A stretch of 64,000 bases of DNA from Hymenobacter cellulosilyticus (GTDB lineage: Bacteria > Bacteroidota > Bacteroidia > Cytophagales > Hymenobacteraceae). Both the position numbers and the translations under genes were made by a program. Shown here one piece after another: positions 38,986 through 49,600 of this stretch. The notes below the pieces were generated by a model. That model worked only from the letters and a program-made list of their open reading frames with translations. It did not search any database and was not told the origin of the DNA. The stretch spans positions 1,354,501-1,418,500 of the forward strand of contig NZ_CP095046.1 in NCBI RefSeq assembly GCF_022919215.1, written 5' to 3'. Every line of letters begins with the position of its first letter. The stretch's first letter is position 1.

Positions 38986-39564
38986 TTAGAACTGTACGGT
39001 AGGCGCCTTTTGCGAAGCGGCGTCAGCTTCGAAATAGGGTTTCTCCTTAAAGCCGAACATCCCGGCGAAAATGTTGTTGGGGAAAGACTTCACCGTGCCG
39101 TTGTAGTCGTTGGTGACGGTGTTGAACTTGTTGCGTTCCACGTTGATGCGGTTTTCGGTGCCCTCAATCTGAGCCTGCAACTCCTGGAAGTTGGCGTTGG
39201 CCTTCAGCTCGGGGTAGTTTTCCGACACGGCCAGCAGGCGACCCAGACCGGAGCTAACCTGGCTTTGGGCTTCCTGAAACTGCTTGATATTCTCGGGCGT
39301 CAGGTTTTCGGCCGAGAGCTGCACGCTGGTAGCCTTGGCGCGGGCATTGATGACATCGGTCAGCGTCGTTTTTTCAAAGTTGGCGGCACCTTTCACGGTA
39401 TTCACCAAGTTTGGAATCAGGTCGGAGCGGCGCTGATAGGCACTCTGCACGTTGGCCCACTGGGCTTTCACGGCCTGGTCCTTCGACACCATGGTGTTGT
39501 AGCCGCAGGACGATTGGCTCAGCAGCACTACCAGCCCGATTAGGTACAGAAAAAGACGTTTCAT
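38986..39564 (-). CDS. lemA: LemA family lipoprotein
   Basis: A 192-residue LemA protein: lipoprotein signal (FLYLIGLVVLLSQSSC, lipobox QSSC), then the helical-bundle domain with the family landmarks AQWANVQSAYQRRSDLIPNLVNTVKG, LLAVSENYPELKAN and the ending NIFAGMFGFKEKPYFEA. The function is not established; LemA is membrane-tethered and often found with TPM proteins, as here. It is the first gene of the operon, 86 bases before the small TPM gene. Confidence 0.92.
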   Translation of the reverse strand: MKRLFLYLIGLVVLLSQSSCGYNTMVSKDQAVKAQWANVQSAYQRRSDLIPNLVNTVKGAANFEKTTLTDVINARAKATSVQLSAENLTPENIKQFQEAQSQVSSGLGRLLAVSENYPELKANANFQELQAQIEGTENRINVERNKFNTVTNDYNGTVKSFPNNIFAGMFGFKEKPYFEADAASQKAPTVQF

Positions 39565-39758
39565 GGGAAAAAGAAATAGGTAGTTGAAAGGAAAAGAAGA
39601 AAGAAGGGTGTCAGACAAGTGGGTCAGATAGGCAAACCGGAGGCCCAGGGCACGGTTGCTGTCGGGTTCCCAGTACGAATTCAGGTCATTGCGGTTGTAT
39701 TATGGTCCGCTCCCGCAATGATTCACTATTTTGCGGACTTACGCATGTTTCATACCGC

Positions 39759-40757
39759 ATGAAAGCTGTTATCCCCGTCGCTGGTATCGGTTCCCGGTTG
39801 CGCCCCCACACCCACACCCAGCCCAAGTCGCTGGTACCGGTGGCCGGCAATACCATTCTGGGTCATATCATTGACCGCCTGCAGGACGCCGGAATCGATG
39901 AGTTTGTGTTCATCATCGGCTACCTGGGCGAAAAAATTGAAAGCTACGTTCGGCGCTACTACCCACAGCTGCGCTCCACCTTCGTTATCCAGGAGCCGCG
40001 CGAAGGCATCGGGCACGCCCTGTGGCTGGCCCGCGACACCTTCCGCCACGACCAGGACGGGGTGCTCATCATGCTCGGCGACACCATCGTGGACGTGGAC
40101 CTGCGCGAGCTACTCCGCACCGAAGGCAACGTGCTGGCCGTGAAGGAGGTCAAGACGCCGTCAATATTCGGGGTGGTGGAAACCAGCAACAGCGGCCGGG
40201 TAACCAAGGTGATTGAGAAGCCCCGGATTCCGAAGTCGAACTACGCGCTGGTGGGCTTGTACAAGATTGCCGACCCGGCCTGGCTGGCTTCGGCCCTGGA
40301 GCGAATCATCGAGCAGGACCTGCGCACCCACAACGAGTTCCAGCTCACCGACGCGCTGATGCTCATGATTCAGGACGGCGCCCAGATGACCACCGCGCCC
40401 GTAGACCACTGGTTTGACTGCGGCCGCAAAGACTCCCTGCTCGAAGCCAACGCCAAGCTGCTCAACCGACCCGAATTCCTGGGCAATAAGTACCCCGAAT
40501 TTCCGGATACCATCATTATTCCGCCGGTCAGCATCGGCAAGGACTGCCAGATTTCGCACTCCATCATCGGGCCCAACGTGGCCATCGGCGACCGGACCAT
40601 CGTGAAAAACACCATCCTGAGCGACTCCATTATTGGCTCCTACAGCGAGCTACGCCAGGCCGTGATGCACGACTGTATCGTGGGCTCCGACGCCTCGTTC
40701 CGGGGCCTGAACCACAGCCTCAACATCGGCGACAACACCGAAATCGACTACAGCTAG
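39759..40757 (+). CDS. Sugar-phosphate nucleotidyltransferase (RmlA/GlmU-like)
   Basis: A 332-residue enzyme that activates a sugar phosphate with NTP. The signature GIGSRLRPHTHTQPKSL near the start binds the nucleotide, LGDTIVDVD carries the metal-binding Asp, and PVDHWFDCGRKDSLLEAN closes the transferase domain at about 240. The last 90 residues are hexapeptide repeats (ISHSIIGPNVAIGDRTIVKNTILSDSIIG), a left-handed beta helix as in archaeal-type bifunctional enzymes and GDP-mannose or glucose-1-P transferases. The exact sugar cannot be told from the sequence. The start at 39759 is directly before the Rossmann strand. Confidence 0.88.
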   Translation: MKAVIPVAGIGSRLRPHTHTQPKSLVPVAGNTILGHIIDRLQDAGIDEFVFIIGYLGEKIESYVRRYYPQLRSTFVIQEPREGIGHALWLARDTFRHDQDGVLIMLGDTIVDVDLRELLRTEGNVLAVKEVKTPSIFGVVETSNSGRVTKVIEKPRIPKSNYALVGLYKIADPAWLASALERIIEQDLRTHNEFQLTDALMLMIQDGAQMTTAPVDHWFDCGRKDSLLEANAKLLNRPEFLGNKYPEFPDTIIIPPVSIGKDCQISHSIIGPNVAIGDRTIVKNTILSDSIIGSYSELRQAVMHDCIVGSDASFRGLNHSLNIGDNTEIDYS

Positions 40758-40780
40758 CCGACAAGAGCCACGTCATTTGC

Positions 40781-40818
40781 CGCCGCTACCAGATTGAAAT
40801 ATCCGGTAGCGGCGTTTT
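40781..40818 (+). terminator. Intrinsic terminator
   Basis: CGCCGCTACC (40781-40790) pairs perfectly with GGTAGCGGCG (40805-40814) and TTTTCTTT follows. Confidence 0.88.
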
Positions 40819-40848
40819 CTTTAGCCTCCAAATCATGCCTACGGAAAT

Positions 40849-41490
40849 ATGAGCGAGGAATTTAAGTTTCAAACCAAAACGGAGTCGGAGGGCAAGGTGC
40901 TGATGCTGGGCGGCCGGATCTGTGACTGGCTCCCGATACTGGACACGCCGGCCCTGCGCGCCGTGGAAGAAGTGAAAGGCCGAATGAGCGTGCTGAACGC
41001 GCTAATCAACATTTCCTTTCAGGCGCCTATTGACATTATCCGCGACTGGCTGACCCGGCACGATTTGCTGGTATTCCTCTCGCCGGAGGAAGAAGCACTG
41101 CTTGACAAAGACAACGACGAGCTAACCGAGCAGGAGCTAATAAACCTGCGCTGGAGTCTGGAAAGTCTCTGGGCCATGATGTGGGCTACCGGCATGACCG
41201 ACGAGCTGCAACCCACCGAGTGGTGCGGCGACGACATGGCTTCCCTGCTCCCGAACCTGGAACAGAACGAAGACAACACCAAGCTGGCGCAGGTCCAGGC
41301 GCTCCGCCCGGCTGCCGAGCTCTACCGCATGCTCGACTACTATTACCGGCTGCACTGGTACTGCGTGGATGAGCGCCTGAACGGCCGCGAAGCCCTGGTG
41401 TCGGAAAGCCTGGTGTATGAGCGCCGCAAGGCCCTGGAATGGATTTTCAACCGGGCCGAGGAGTGGGACAACGTGGAGATGAGTACCTAG
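40849..41490 (+). CDS. DUF4272 domain protein
   Basis: A 213-residue soluble protein. The middle and C-terminal parts (LINLRWSLESLWAMMWATGM, PAAELYRMLDYYYRLHWYCVDERL, LVYERRKALEWIF) fit the DUF4272 family, whose function is unknown and whose members often occur singly. No signal peptide or membrane helix. It follows a terminator, so it is probably transcribed alone, and converges on the lipoprotein gene with 10 bases between stops. Confidence 0.78.
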   Translation: MSEEFKFQTKTESEGKVLMLGGRICDWLPILDTPALRAVEEVKGRMSVLNALINISFQAPIDIIRDWLTRHDLLVFLSPEEEALLDKDNDELTEQELINLRWSLESLWAMMWATGMTDELQPTEWCGDDMASLLPNLEQNEDNTKLAQVQALRPAAELYRMLDYYYRLHWYCVDERLNGREALVSESLVYERRKALEWIFNRAEEWDNVEMST

Positions 41491-41500
41491 GCGACCCTTC

Positions 41501-42704
41501 CTACTCGTACTTCGGCGTTACGAGCGAGTAGCGCGCCGCCCCGCCCACAGTATCAACGTACAGGGTAAGCCGGCTGCCCAAGTCAGAAGCAAGGTGAAAC
41601 CGGACCTCGCTAGGGCGCTGCGGAGCGACAAACTTGCGCAGCCGGTTCACGCTGACGGGCCGGTGCGCCAACGGTTTGTCGCGGGACAGCACCCAAAGAA
41701 CCTTATTACCCGCGTCGAATAAATAGTGGGAGCGGGTTTGGGCCAAGTACTGGTGAATGAAGCCGTAGCCCATTTCGGCCTGAAACCCTTGAAAGTTGGA
41801 GCGCCCGATTTCACGGCCGTTCAGGTCGAGCAAGTAAGCGTTGGGGCCTGCTATTTCCCGGCTGGTCATTCCGCCATCCGCATCCAGGTAGGTTTCTCCG
41901 TTATACACTGCCAGTACGGTATTGTCGTCAATGAGTAGCGCACCGGCTGTTTCCTGGTTTTTGCGAGCCAGCTTTACGTGCCTGCCATCGGCATGCACGA
42001 TTTCGTAGGAGGTGAGCAGGGTGCGGCCGTCCGGGTCAGCGTGATGTCGTCTGTGGCCCCAAAAGCCCAGCCTTGCGGCCCAATGTGGCGCACTTTGCCG
42101 GTAGCGGCGTCGAGCAGCAGCAGCGCTTCGCCACCATCGTCGGTGTCGTGCAGGTAAAAAGGAACGACGAAGACCAGGGCGTTAAACTTGGGCAGATAGC
42201 CGTAAAAGTCGGGAGCGGCGGCAAAGGACTCGTTGACGTGGTCTTGCCCTAGAGCAGCGGCAAAGTCGGCTTTGTGCAGCGTTGTCGTGAATTTTGGTTT
42301 GCCATTAGCTGCCACCAGGCGCACGGTGTAGTTCACGTCGTAGCCGTAGCTGCCCTCCAGCGCCATAGCCTCCGACTTTGCCGTGGCTACCTCAGTTGAG
42401 TCGGTTGGGTCTTTGGGTACGGGCAGGCGGCGGCTGGCGTCGGTGGTGGCGCTGGTCAGCACCCGGTACTGTTGGCTTCCGATGGTGACTAGCGGCGGGC
42501 GACGGGTAGAATCGGCCTGGGAGCGTAAGGTCACGAAAGCTGCGGCCGTATCGGCTACGGCGGGGCCCAGGCGGCGCGGCGCGGCGGCGGGAGGAGCTAC
42601 TTCCGCGGGAGCAATAGGGACGAAGTGGTAGCTGCGGGCTGCCGCGATTCGCAGCTCAGCAGCGCGGCGCTTAGCAGCAGAGCTGCTACAAATGATTTAG
42701 GCAT
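41501..42704 (-). CDS. Unrecognised lipoprotein, possible beta-propeller (two frame breaks)
   Basis: The repaired product is about 401 residues. It begins MPKSFVAALLLSAALLSC, a clear lipoprotein signal (lipobox LLSC). After an Ala/Pro-rich linker come strands and turns such as VRLVAANGKPKFTTTL, LLLLDAATGKVRHIG, ITLTPDGRTLLTS, AYLLDLNGREIGRS and LWVLSRDKPL, similar to the blades of WD40- or PQQ-like propellers, but I do not recognise a family. Breaks lie near 42636-42638 (G run on the plus strand one short, between CESRQP and YHFVPI) and at 42033-42035 (one base short in TPDGRTLL). Its start is 310 bases from the divergent start of the 43-55 kb cluster. Confidence 0.65.
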
Positions 42705-43013
42705 AATTACAGGCTAACCAGCCAAGCCCACCGACGAGCCCCAAGCTGGGCGCTACAAGATGCGCAACTGCCTGCTGATAACCCAGTCTGGCGGAAGCAA
42801 GTAGAGTTCAGTTGCCACTTCACCTAAGCCAATTGCCGGTCTTTGGCACAGTTTTAAGCACCTGACGGGCACAACCTTGCTACGGTCTGCGGGCCGGCAT
42901 GCGGTTTTTGCCGTAAAATTTTATAGCCTTACGTACGTTCCACCCACAACCTGCCGGCCGTGCTGGCAGTACGCAGAGGGCGGCGCTCCGTCGACGGCTC
43001 TTAATTTGTTCGA
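42705..43013. other. Intergenic region of 309 bases upstream of the 43-55 kb cluster
   Basis: It must hold divergent promoters. I see no exact TTG/TAnnTTTG pair, no strong hairpin and no repeat. Confidence 0.5.
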
Positions 43014-44388
43014 ATGCATTTGACCAGTTCTTTCCGTCTGCTCCCAGCTCTGGCCCTTGGGCTGCTGTTGTTACCCGGCTGCTACTCCCGCAAGGATATC
43101 AAAGAGGAGGCCGGGGCCGAAACTCCCACGGAGGTACCCCCACGGAAGCGCCCGGGCTGTGGCGCCCAAAGAATCTACGGCGGAGGTTGCTCCCACTGCG
43201 GCCAGCTCTGGACCACTGGCTCAGGTCAACGTGTTTCTGGAAGTATCGGGCTCCATGGAAGGCTTCATGCCCAAAACCGGGGCCAGCGGCTCCAATACCC
43301 GCTTTCAGCAGCACGTGGCGCAGTTTCTGTCGGAAGTAAACCGCAGCTCGGCGGCCCGCAAAAACTTTCTGCGCATCAAGGAGAAGCCCTACCGTGACTC
43401 CTACCAGCAACTCTCCCAGACCGTGCGCGGCGGCATTCAGCAGCCGGCCAGCAGCACCGATATTCCCACGGTGCTCGATACGCTGGTGGCCAACTACTAC
43501 GCGCCCAACTCGGTCAGCGTGCTGATTTCGGACTTTATCTACTCCCCGAAAAACGCTGGCGCCATTCCCTACATCAGCACCGACATTACCGACGCCCTCA
43601 ATCGGGCCCAGCAGCAGGATCTGGCCGTGTCGGTGTATGGCTACACCTCTGACTTCCGCGGTACCTACTACCCGGCTCTGACCTCAAGCGTGAAGCGCAT
43701 CAACAGCTGCTGCGACACGGATATTCCCTACTACTTCTGGGTAATCGGGCCCGCCGATGCTGTGCGCCGCTTCGATAATGCCCTGCTCGAAAAGCAGCCG
43801 GCCCAGCAGGCTCACTTTGGGGTGAAATATCCGGTGCCAACTTCTTCGCTGCTGAACCGCTTCCAGAACGTGGGCTCCTGGTACTACGGCGAGAAAGACG
43901 CCAGCAAGCGGGCCGCCGGCGCTACCTACCACACGGTAGCCGTCAGCAGCGTGTCGGCCAAGGAGCCGGTGGAGTTTGTGGTGGGCCTGGATCTGAAAAC
44001 ATTGCCTGGCCTGTACCGGGACGTAAAGTATCTGAAGCCCAACCTCAAACTGCAGGCCCAGGACACCGACGCCAAGATTATCGACGTCTTTGCGGCCAAC
44101 GACCAAACCAAAAACAGCAGCGGGGCCGAAAATCAGTACACGCATTTTGTGAAAGTGCGCGTTACCAAGCTCGGCAAAGCTGCCCGCCCGCTCCAGCTCG
44201 TGCTCCAGAACCAGCGCCCAGCCTGGATAGGGCAGTGGACCACCAAGAATGACGGGAACATCAACCAGTCCGGCGCCAAGACCTTTGCTCTCACTTCCTT
44301 GCTCGACGGAGTGGAGGCCGTAACCACTGGTGAGCAAGACAAGGCCCCAATTTTCACCATTCCACTTACCCTGCAGTCGGCCGATTAA
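43014..44388 (+). CDS. VWA-like lipoprotein with altered MIDAS, first gene of the 43-55 kb system (two frame breaks)
   Basis: The repaired product is about 458 residues. The signal is that of a lipoprotein (LALGLLLLPGC, lipobox LPGC), followed by a Thr/Pro/Ala linker and a Rossmann-like domain that opens VNVFLEVSGSMEGFM. The layout matches the first strand of a von Willebrand A domain, where a DxSxS metal-ion site is expected; here the first residue is Glu77 with Ser79 and Ser81. Later strands SVSVLISDFIYSP and LAVSVYGYTSDFRGTYY supply further VWA-like features. The C-terminal 150 residues form a second beta-rich domain. Two single-base losses, at 43137-43141 and 43154-43156, best explain the switch from ETPTEVP through TEAPG to AVAPKES. 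The protein should be anchored in the outer or inner membrane facing the periplasm and may be the envelope sensor or ligand of the cluster (inference). Confidence 0.75.
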
Positions 44389-44493
44389 CCCGGTAACGCA
44401 CTCCGTCAATTCCCGTATCACCGGCACCCGCTCTACCGCTTTTCACCCTCGTTCCACGCTCCGCAAACCACCGTTTGCTCTACATTCCGCTCT

Positions 44494-44885
44494 ATGAAAG
44501 GCTTCTTCCGCTTTATCTACGAACTCATTGGCTCACCCCAGCCCCGTCCGAAACGCCAGTATACCGGGACGTGATTTTTCCCAACGTGGGCCTGCTGACC
44601 CTGGGCGTATCGTTGGCCATGGTTCTTATTTTCTACTACCTCATCAACCGCGCCATGGGCGTAGCTACCTTTAACAAGGTGCGGCACTGGGTAATTTTCC
44701 TGGTTGTCAACGCTCTGCTGGCCTTCATCATCGGTATCTGGCAGGCCAACTCCCAGGCTGTGGCCTCCCACAGCTATATCTACTGGATGTCGACCTGGAA
44801 CGCTATTCTGGGCTTGTTCTGGTTTTTCCTGTTCTCCGTCATCCTCAAGCGCGGCTCAACCAACGCCAGCACGACTCCTTTTTAA
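44494..44885 (+). CDS. Small three-helix membrane protein of the 43-55 kb system (frame break near 44567)
   Basis: The repaired product is about 130 residues: an amphipathic start (MKGFFRFIYELIGSPQPRPKRQY) then three hydrophobic helices (VGLLTLGVSLAMVLIFYYLI, HWVIFLVVNALLAFIIGIW, WNAILGLFWFFLFSVIL). I do not recognise a family. The break at 44566-44568 (GGG where GGGG is needed) lies between QYTG and DVIFPNVG. Spacing of 105 bases after the VWA-like gene and 165 before the tubulin-like gene, all on one strand, suggests co-expression and a role as a membrane anchor or channel part. Confidence 0.72.
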
Positions 44886-44901
44886 GGCTACAGAACTAAG
44901 T

Positions 44902-44945
44902 CCCCTCCTTAGATAAGGAGGGGTGCCCGAAGGGTGGGGTGGTTG
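44902..44945. repeat. Dispersed GC-rich hairpin repeat
   Basis: CCCCTCCTTA (44902-44911) and TAAGGAGGGG (44914-44923) form a tight palindrome, followed by TGCCCGAAGGGTGGGGTGG. This wording recurs between genes in many Bacteroidota genomes, from memory; it may also end transcription of the small membrane gene. Confidence 0.6.
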
Positions 44946-45050
44946 AAAATCCAGAACAACTGACGCTCAACGACCTCCGTCAAGCCTACCCAAACTGCAT
45001 CATCCCCGCATCATCTGCACAGGGGAGATTCGCCAAACTTCAACTCCAAC

Positions 45051-46498
45051 ATGGCTAAACTGTTCATTTTCGGCATTGGCGGCACCGGTTCCCGCGTTAT
45101 TCGGTCCCTGACCATGCTGCTGGCCTCGGGCGTGAAGCTCGCCAACTGCGACCGGGTGGTGCCCATCATTATCGACCCCGACGCCCACAACGGCGACATG
45201 AACCGCACGGTCGACATGCTCAAGAGCTACCAGCAGATCTACCAGCGCCTAGGCAAGCGCGACGAGGGCTTCTTCCAGACTGACATCAGCACGCTCAGCA
45301 GCATCTCGGCCGACAACAACGGCGGCGTGAAGGACACCTTCGTGTTCGACTTCGGCGGCATCAACCAGAGCTTCCGCCAGTATCTGAGCTACGACCAGCT
45401 TTCCGTGGATTCCAAGGGTCTGGTGGAACTGCTCTTCACCCAGGACAACCTGGAAAGCCCGCTTACTATCGGCTTCCGCGGCTCGCCCAACGTGGGCAGC
45501 ATCGTGCTGAACAAAGTAGTGGAATCGCCGGAAATCCGGTTTTTCGCCGACAACTTCCAGGCCGGCGACCGGGTGTTCTTCATTTCCAGCATCTTCGGTG
45601 GTACCGGCGCGGCCGGCTTCCCGCTGCTGCTCAAGAACCTGAAGGACCAGAATACCCGCCTGAGCAACGCCCGCTACCTGCGCGACGCCCTCACCGGGGC
45701 CGTGACGGTGATGCCCTACTTCGCCCTGCAGAGCGAGGACAACTCCATCATCGACTCCAACTCCTTCCTGACCAAAACCAAGGCGGCGCTCAGCTATTAC
45801 GAGCACAACCTGCAGGGCCTCGACGCGCTGTACTACCTGGCCGACACGCCCGACACGCCCTACGAAAACCAGCCCGGCGGCACGGCCCAGCGCAACAAGG
45901 CCCACCTCATCGAGCTGCTGGCGGCCCTGAGCGTGGTCGACTTCATGCAGTACACCGATGCCGAACTGCGCAACGGCGGACCGCACTTCCACGAGTACGG
46001 CCTCGGCGTCGACACCCAGGAACTCAACTTCAGCCACCTGCCCGATGAGAGCCGCGAGCTGGTAGCCAAGAACCTGACCCAGCTGCTGTACTTCTCGCGC
46101 TACCATAAGCAGCACCTGCCCACCGACAAGGCGCCCTACTTCGACAACCTGAACCTGGACCACGCCCTGCGCAACGAGCCCATCTTCAAGGAGCTCAACA
46201 ATTTCCTGCATAGCCCGAGTACGGCGTGGATGAGTGGCTGAAGGAGCTGGCCCAAAACCGCCGCGCCTTCCGCCCCTTCGACCTAACCACCGACGACTTC
46301 AACGCCATGATTGCCGGCAAGCCCGTAGAAAAGAAGTGGAACGACTTTTTCAACAAGGGTCTCAGCCAGAACTACTTCCTTAACCAGCTCAACGACGCGG
46401 CCAAGTCCGTGCAGGAGCCCGACAACTTCAAGAAGCTCGTGGCTTTGTTTGACAGGGTAACCGACAAAGCCTTTGAGGAAAAGGTGAAAGTCGTTTAG
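45051..46498 (+). CDS. Tubulin/FtsZ-like protein of the 43-55 kb system (frame break near 46216)
   Basis: The repaired product is about 482 residues with no signal peptide, so cytosolic. The N-terminus LFIFGIGGTGSRVIRSL (glycine loop at 8-15) and the later FGGTGAAGFPLLL (183-189) match the two nucleotide-contacting glycine loops of the tubulin/FtsZ superfamily, the second corresponding to the GGGTGSG signature. VVPIIIDPDAHNGDMNR between them fits the second strand and loop. Sequence outside these motifs is unlike FtsZ or TubZ, and there is no FtsZ C-terminal tail. The break at 46214-46217 (one base short between LHSP and EYGVDEW) detaches the last 95 residues. Filament formation and GTP use are predicted from the fold only. 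The closest description I know is the tubulin-like family predicted to work with VWA and OmpA proteins in membrane remodelling. Confidence 0.78.
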
Positions 46499-46517
46499 TA
46501 GAACGTCAACCTGGAAC

Positions 46518-46606
46518 GTCATGCTGAGCTTGCCGAAGCATCTCTACCGCAATGGTAAAGTCTGTCTACTACTGCGGTAAAGATGCTTCGGCAAGCTCAG
46601 CATGAC
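46518..46606. repeat. Perfect 26-base inverted repeat
   Basis: 46518-46543 (GTCATGCTGAGCTTGCCGAA...) and 46581-46606 are exact reverse complements, with a further 7-base TACCGCA/TGCGGTA pair inside. The GAGCTTGCCGA wording is shared with the repeats at 54160 and 54995, so this is another member of the same dispersed palindromic family. It lies between two genes of the cluster. Confidence 0.85.
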
Positions 46607-46678
46607 CGGCTAGCTTATTTGACGTTCATCCGCCGTTTCCCTTCCGGTGGCTCTCCTTATTAAAGCAAACTCCCGACA

Positions 46679-49600
46679 ATGCCCAAAGTTCTTCGTCTTC
46701 ATAACAACGGTTCCCAGCAGGTGCAGGGCTGGCAGAAAACCGCCCCCATCACCAGCACCGAAATCAATACCGTAACCGACCCCACGGGCGGGCGGGCCAA
46801 GAACGTGGCGGTCAGCATCCCGACGCCCTTTGCGCGGATGCACCTTTTTGAAACGGCCTTCGACTTCCTGGCCCGCGAAGGGCAGCGCAACCCGGCTCGG
46901 TCTACCACGAGCTGGTGTCGCACTTCTGGGACCTGTTCGAAATCCTCTACAACTACAACCTCTATACCCAGGCCGGCCGCAAAATCACCCTGCGCCGCTG
47001 GAACGTGGAGTCGGAGCTGCGGCGGATGCAGGGTGACGAAGGCACCCGCCTGCTGGGTGAAACCCTGCGCCTGTTCTTGCAGGACGACCGGTTCCGCGAC
47101 TTCTCGGACATGTACCTCGTTTTCTACGAGTCGCCGAACCTGCCCGGTGGCCCGCAGCTGCTGGGTGGCACCTCGCCGCTGACCATGTTCTTCACGGCTC
47201 CGGCCGTGCGCCGGCTGGACTTGGAGCGCGCCCAGGCCCGCGGCCATTACTTTGATGATCAGGTGGTGCTGCTCGAAGACCGTTCGCCGGCTTTCCGGGA
47301 GTTTGTCTACGAGCTGTTCCTGGCGTATCCGCAGCTGCAACGCCGCGACTTTGCCGGCAGCGTGTTTGCCGGATTGGACCGCAACATCATCAACCAGATG
47401 CAGATGCGGGGCGACCATACGGCCCAGCAGTTTGCCACCAAGTACCCCGCCATTGCTGACTTCCAGGGCAACTTGGCCAGCGTGAAGCACGTGCCCCTAC
47501 CGAGCCGCGCCGATCAGTCGGCCGTGACCAGCTCGGACCTGTTCATCGCGCCCACGCGGCAAACCAACCAGAGCCGGCCCACGCCGCTGGTGCTGCGCCC
47601 CAACCTCACGATGCAGGGCGCCAACTACCTCAACGGTCAGCCCTGGGACGACCGGACGCCGGTGCCCTACGCTGACGAGCTGACCCTAGAAAACCGCGTG
47701 CTGCCCGGCAAAGGCTTCAAGTATCCGTACCTAACCGTGGGCGACTTCCTGGAAGACGCCCTGGTGGAGCTGCCCTACGAGCTGAATTCGCAACGTTTCC
47801 ACACCGGCAAGGTCACCTTCCAGTACGGAGCCGACACCCAGGGCCGGGCGCGCTTCCCCTATCTGCTGCCCCTGCGCCAGACCTTCTTCGAGTACTTCTC
47901 CGACCACGACCTGGCCGAGCTGCTCACCTTCACCATCGATTTGAACCACGTGCGCATCGCGCTGCGGATTCCGGTGCAGGGAGGCCGCTTCATCACCTTC
48001 GAGCGGAGCTATTACCAGAACCCCCAGAACCCCAAGGACGCCCAGGGTCGGGAGATTCCCGAGAAGGGCCGCATTGTGAAGGCCAACATTGGAATGGGCG
48101 TGTTCCCGTTCTACAAGATGCGCGCCCAGCCAGAGTACAACGACTTCTACAAGGTCATGCTCGTGGACGCCGACAACTCGCCCACGATGCTGCAGCGCCG
48201 CTACGACCTCACGTTCTTCGTGAACGGGGAGCGGCTCACCGACCAGGGCGCGGCCAAGAAAGCCACCAAGTTTGAGCGCACTCAGAAGAGCGTATCCACG
48301 GCTGGCAGCACCTACTACGAAATCACCGGGACGCACTTCGACCTAGCGGAGCTGACCTGCCCGCCCGCTTTTCACGGCGCACCGCCAGCTCGGGGCCTCA
48401 TCGTGCCGCGCTGGCGGGAGCTGGACCGTGGCACCCGGCGCTTCACCTTCGCCGTCGACTTTGGTACCAGCAACACCCACGTGGCCTACGCGGATGGTCC
48501 CTCGGCCCACCCGCGCCCGTTTACCATCGGCGAAAACGACTTGCAGATGGAGCTGCTCAACGCCCCACTGCCCGACACCGGCTACTCGGCTTTCCAGCGC
48601 TACATGCGCGGCCCCGGCCAGCTGTTCGACATTCCGCTGATTCAAAACCGCGAATTCGTGCCCAGCATCATCGGGGAGGCCGGCTCGGTGTATGAATTCC
48701 CGATTCGGACGGCCGTGTGCGAAACGAACTCCTACGCCAACGAGCCGAGCAAGGTGCTGAGTAACATTAACATTGGCTTCAGCATCAACACCGAGACCGG
48801 GCAGCCGCCCCAGAACCGCTTCGTGACCAACCTGAAGTGGAGCGCCGAGTTGGACCCCCAGGGCGTGAACCGCATTGCGGCCTTCTTCAAGGAGATCTTG
48901 CTGCTGATGAAGCATAAGGCGGCCATGCAGGGCGGTATTCTGGAAGACACCCGCGTGGTGTGGTTTGCCCCACTGAGCTTTGATATGTTCCTGCGCAACC
49001 AGTTTCAGCAGGTCTGGGACGAGGCCTTCCAGCAGATTTTCCGGGCCCGCCGCCCCACCCAGTGCATTTCGGAGTCGGTGGCGCCGTACTACTACCTCAC
49101 GGCCACCAACCAGGTGGTTCCCAACCGCGACGAAAACGTCATCAACATCGACATCGGCGGCGGCACCACCGACCTGCTGATTTTCGCCGAGCAGAAGCCG
49201 GCCTTCAGCTCCTCGTTCCGCTTCGCCGGCGACGACCTGTGGGGTGATGGTTACGCCCGCGTGCAAGGCGCGCCCAAGCAGAACGGTCTGTTGCGCCTCG
49301 GGGTACAGTACGTGGAAAGCCTGCCGGACTCCGAAGAAAACCAGGAGTACAAGGGCTACCTGCGCGCCGCCCTGCAAAACCCCGATTTCGGCTCGGCCGA
49401 CGTGACCAGCCTGCTGTTCACCTACAACGACGCGCTGCGCTTCACCCAGAGCCTGGGCCTGGGCAAAGGGCGGCAGCTGCGGGTGTTGTTCTACCTGCAC
49501 TACACGGCCATCGTCTACCACGTGGCCCAGCTCGTGCAGCACCTTGGCCTCAAGCCCCCGCGCTACCTGTGCTTCTCCGGTAAGGGTAGTTTGTACCTGC

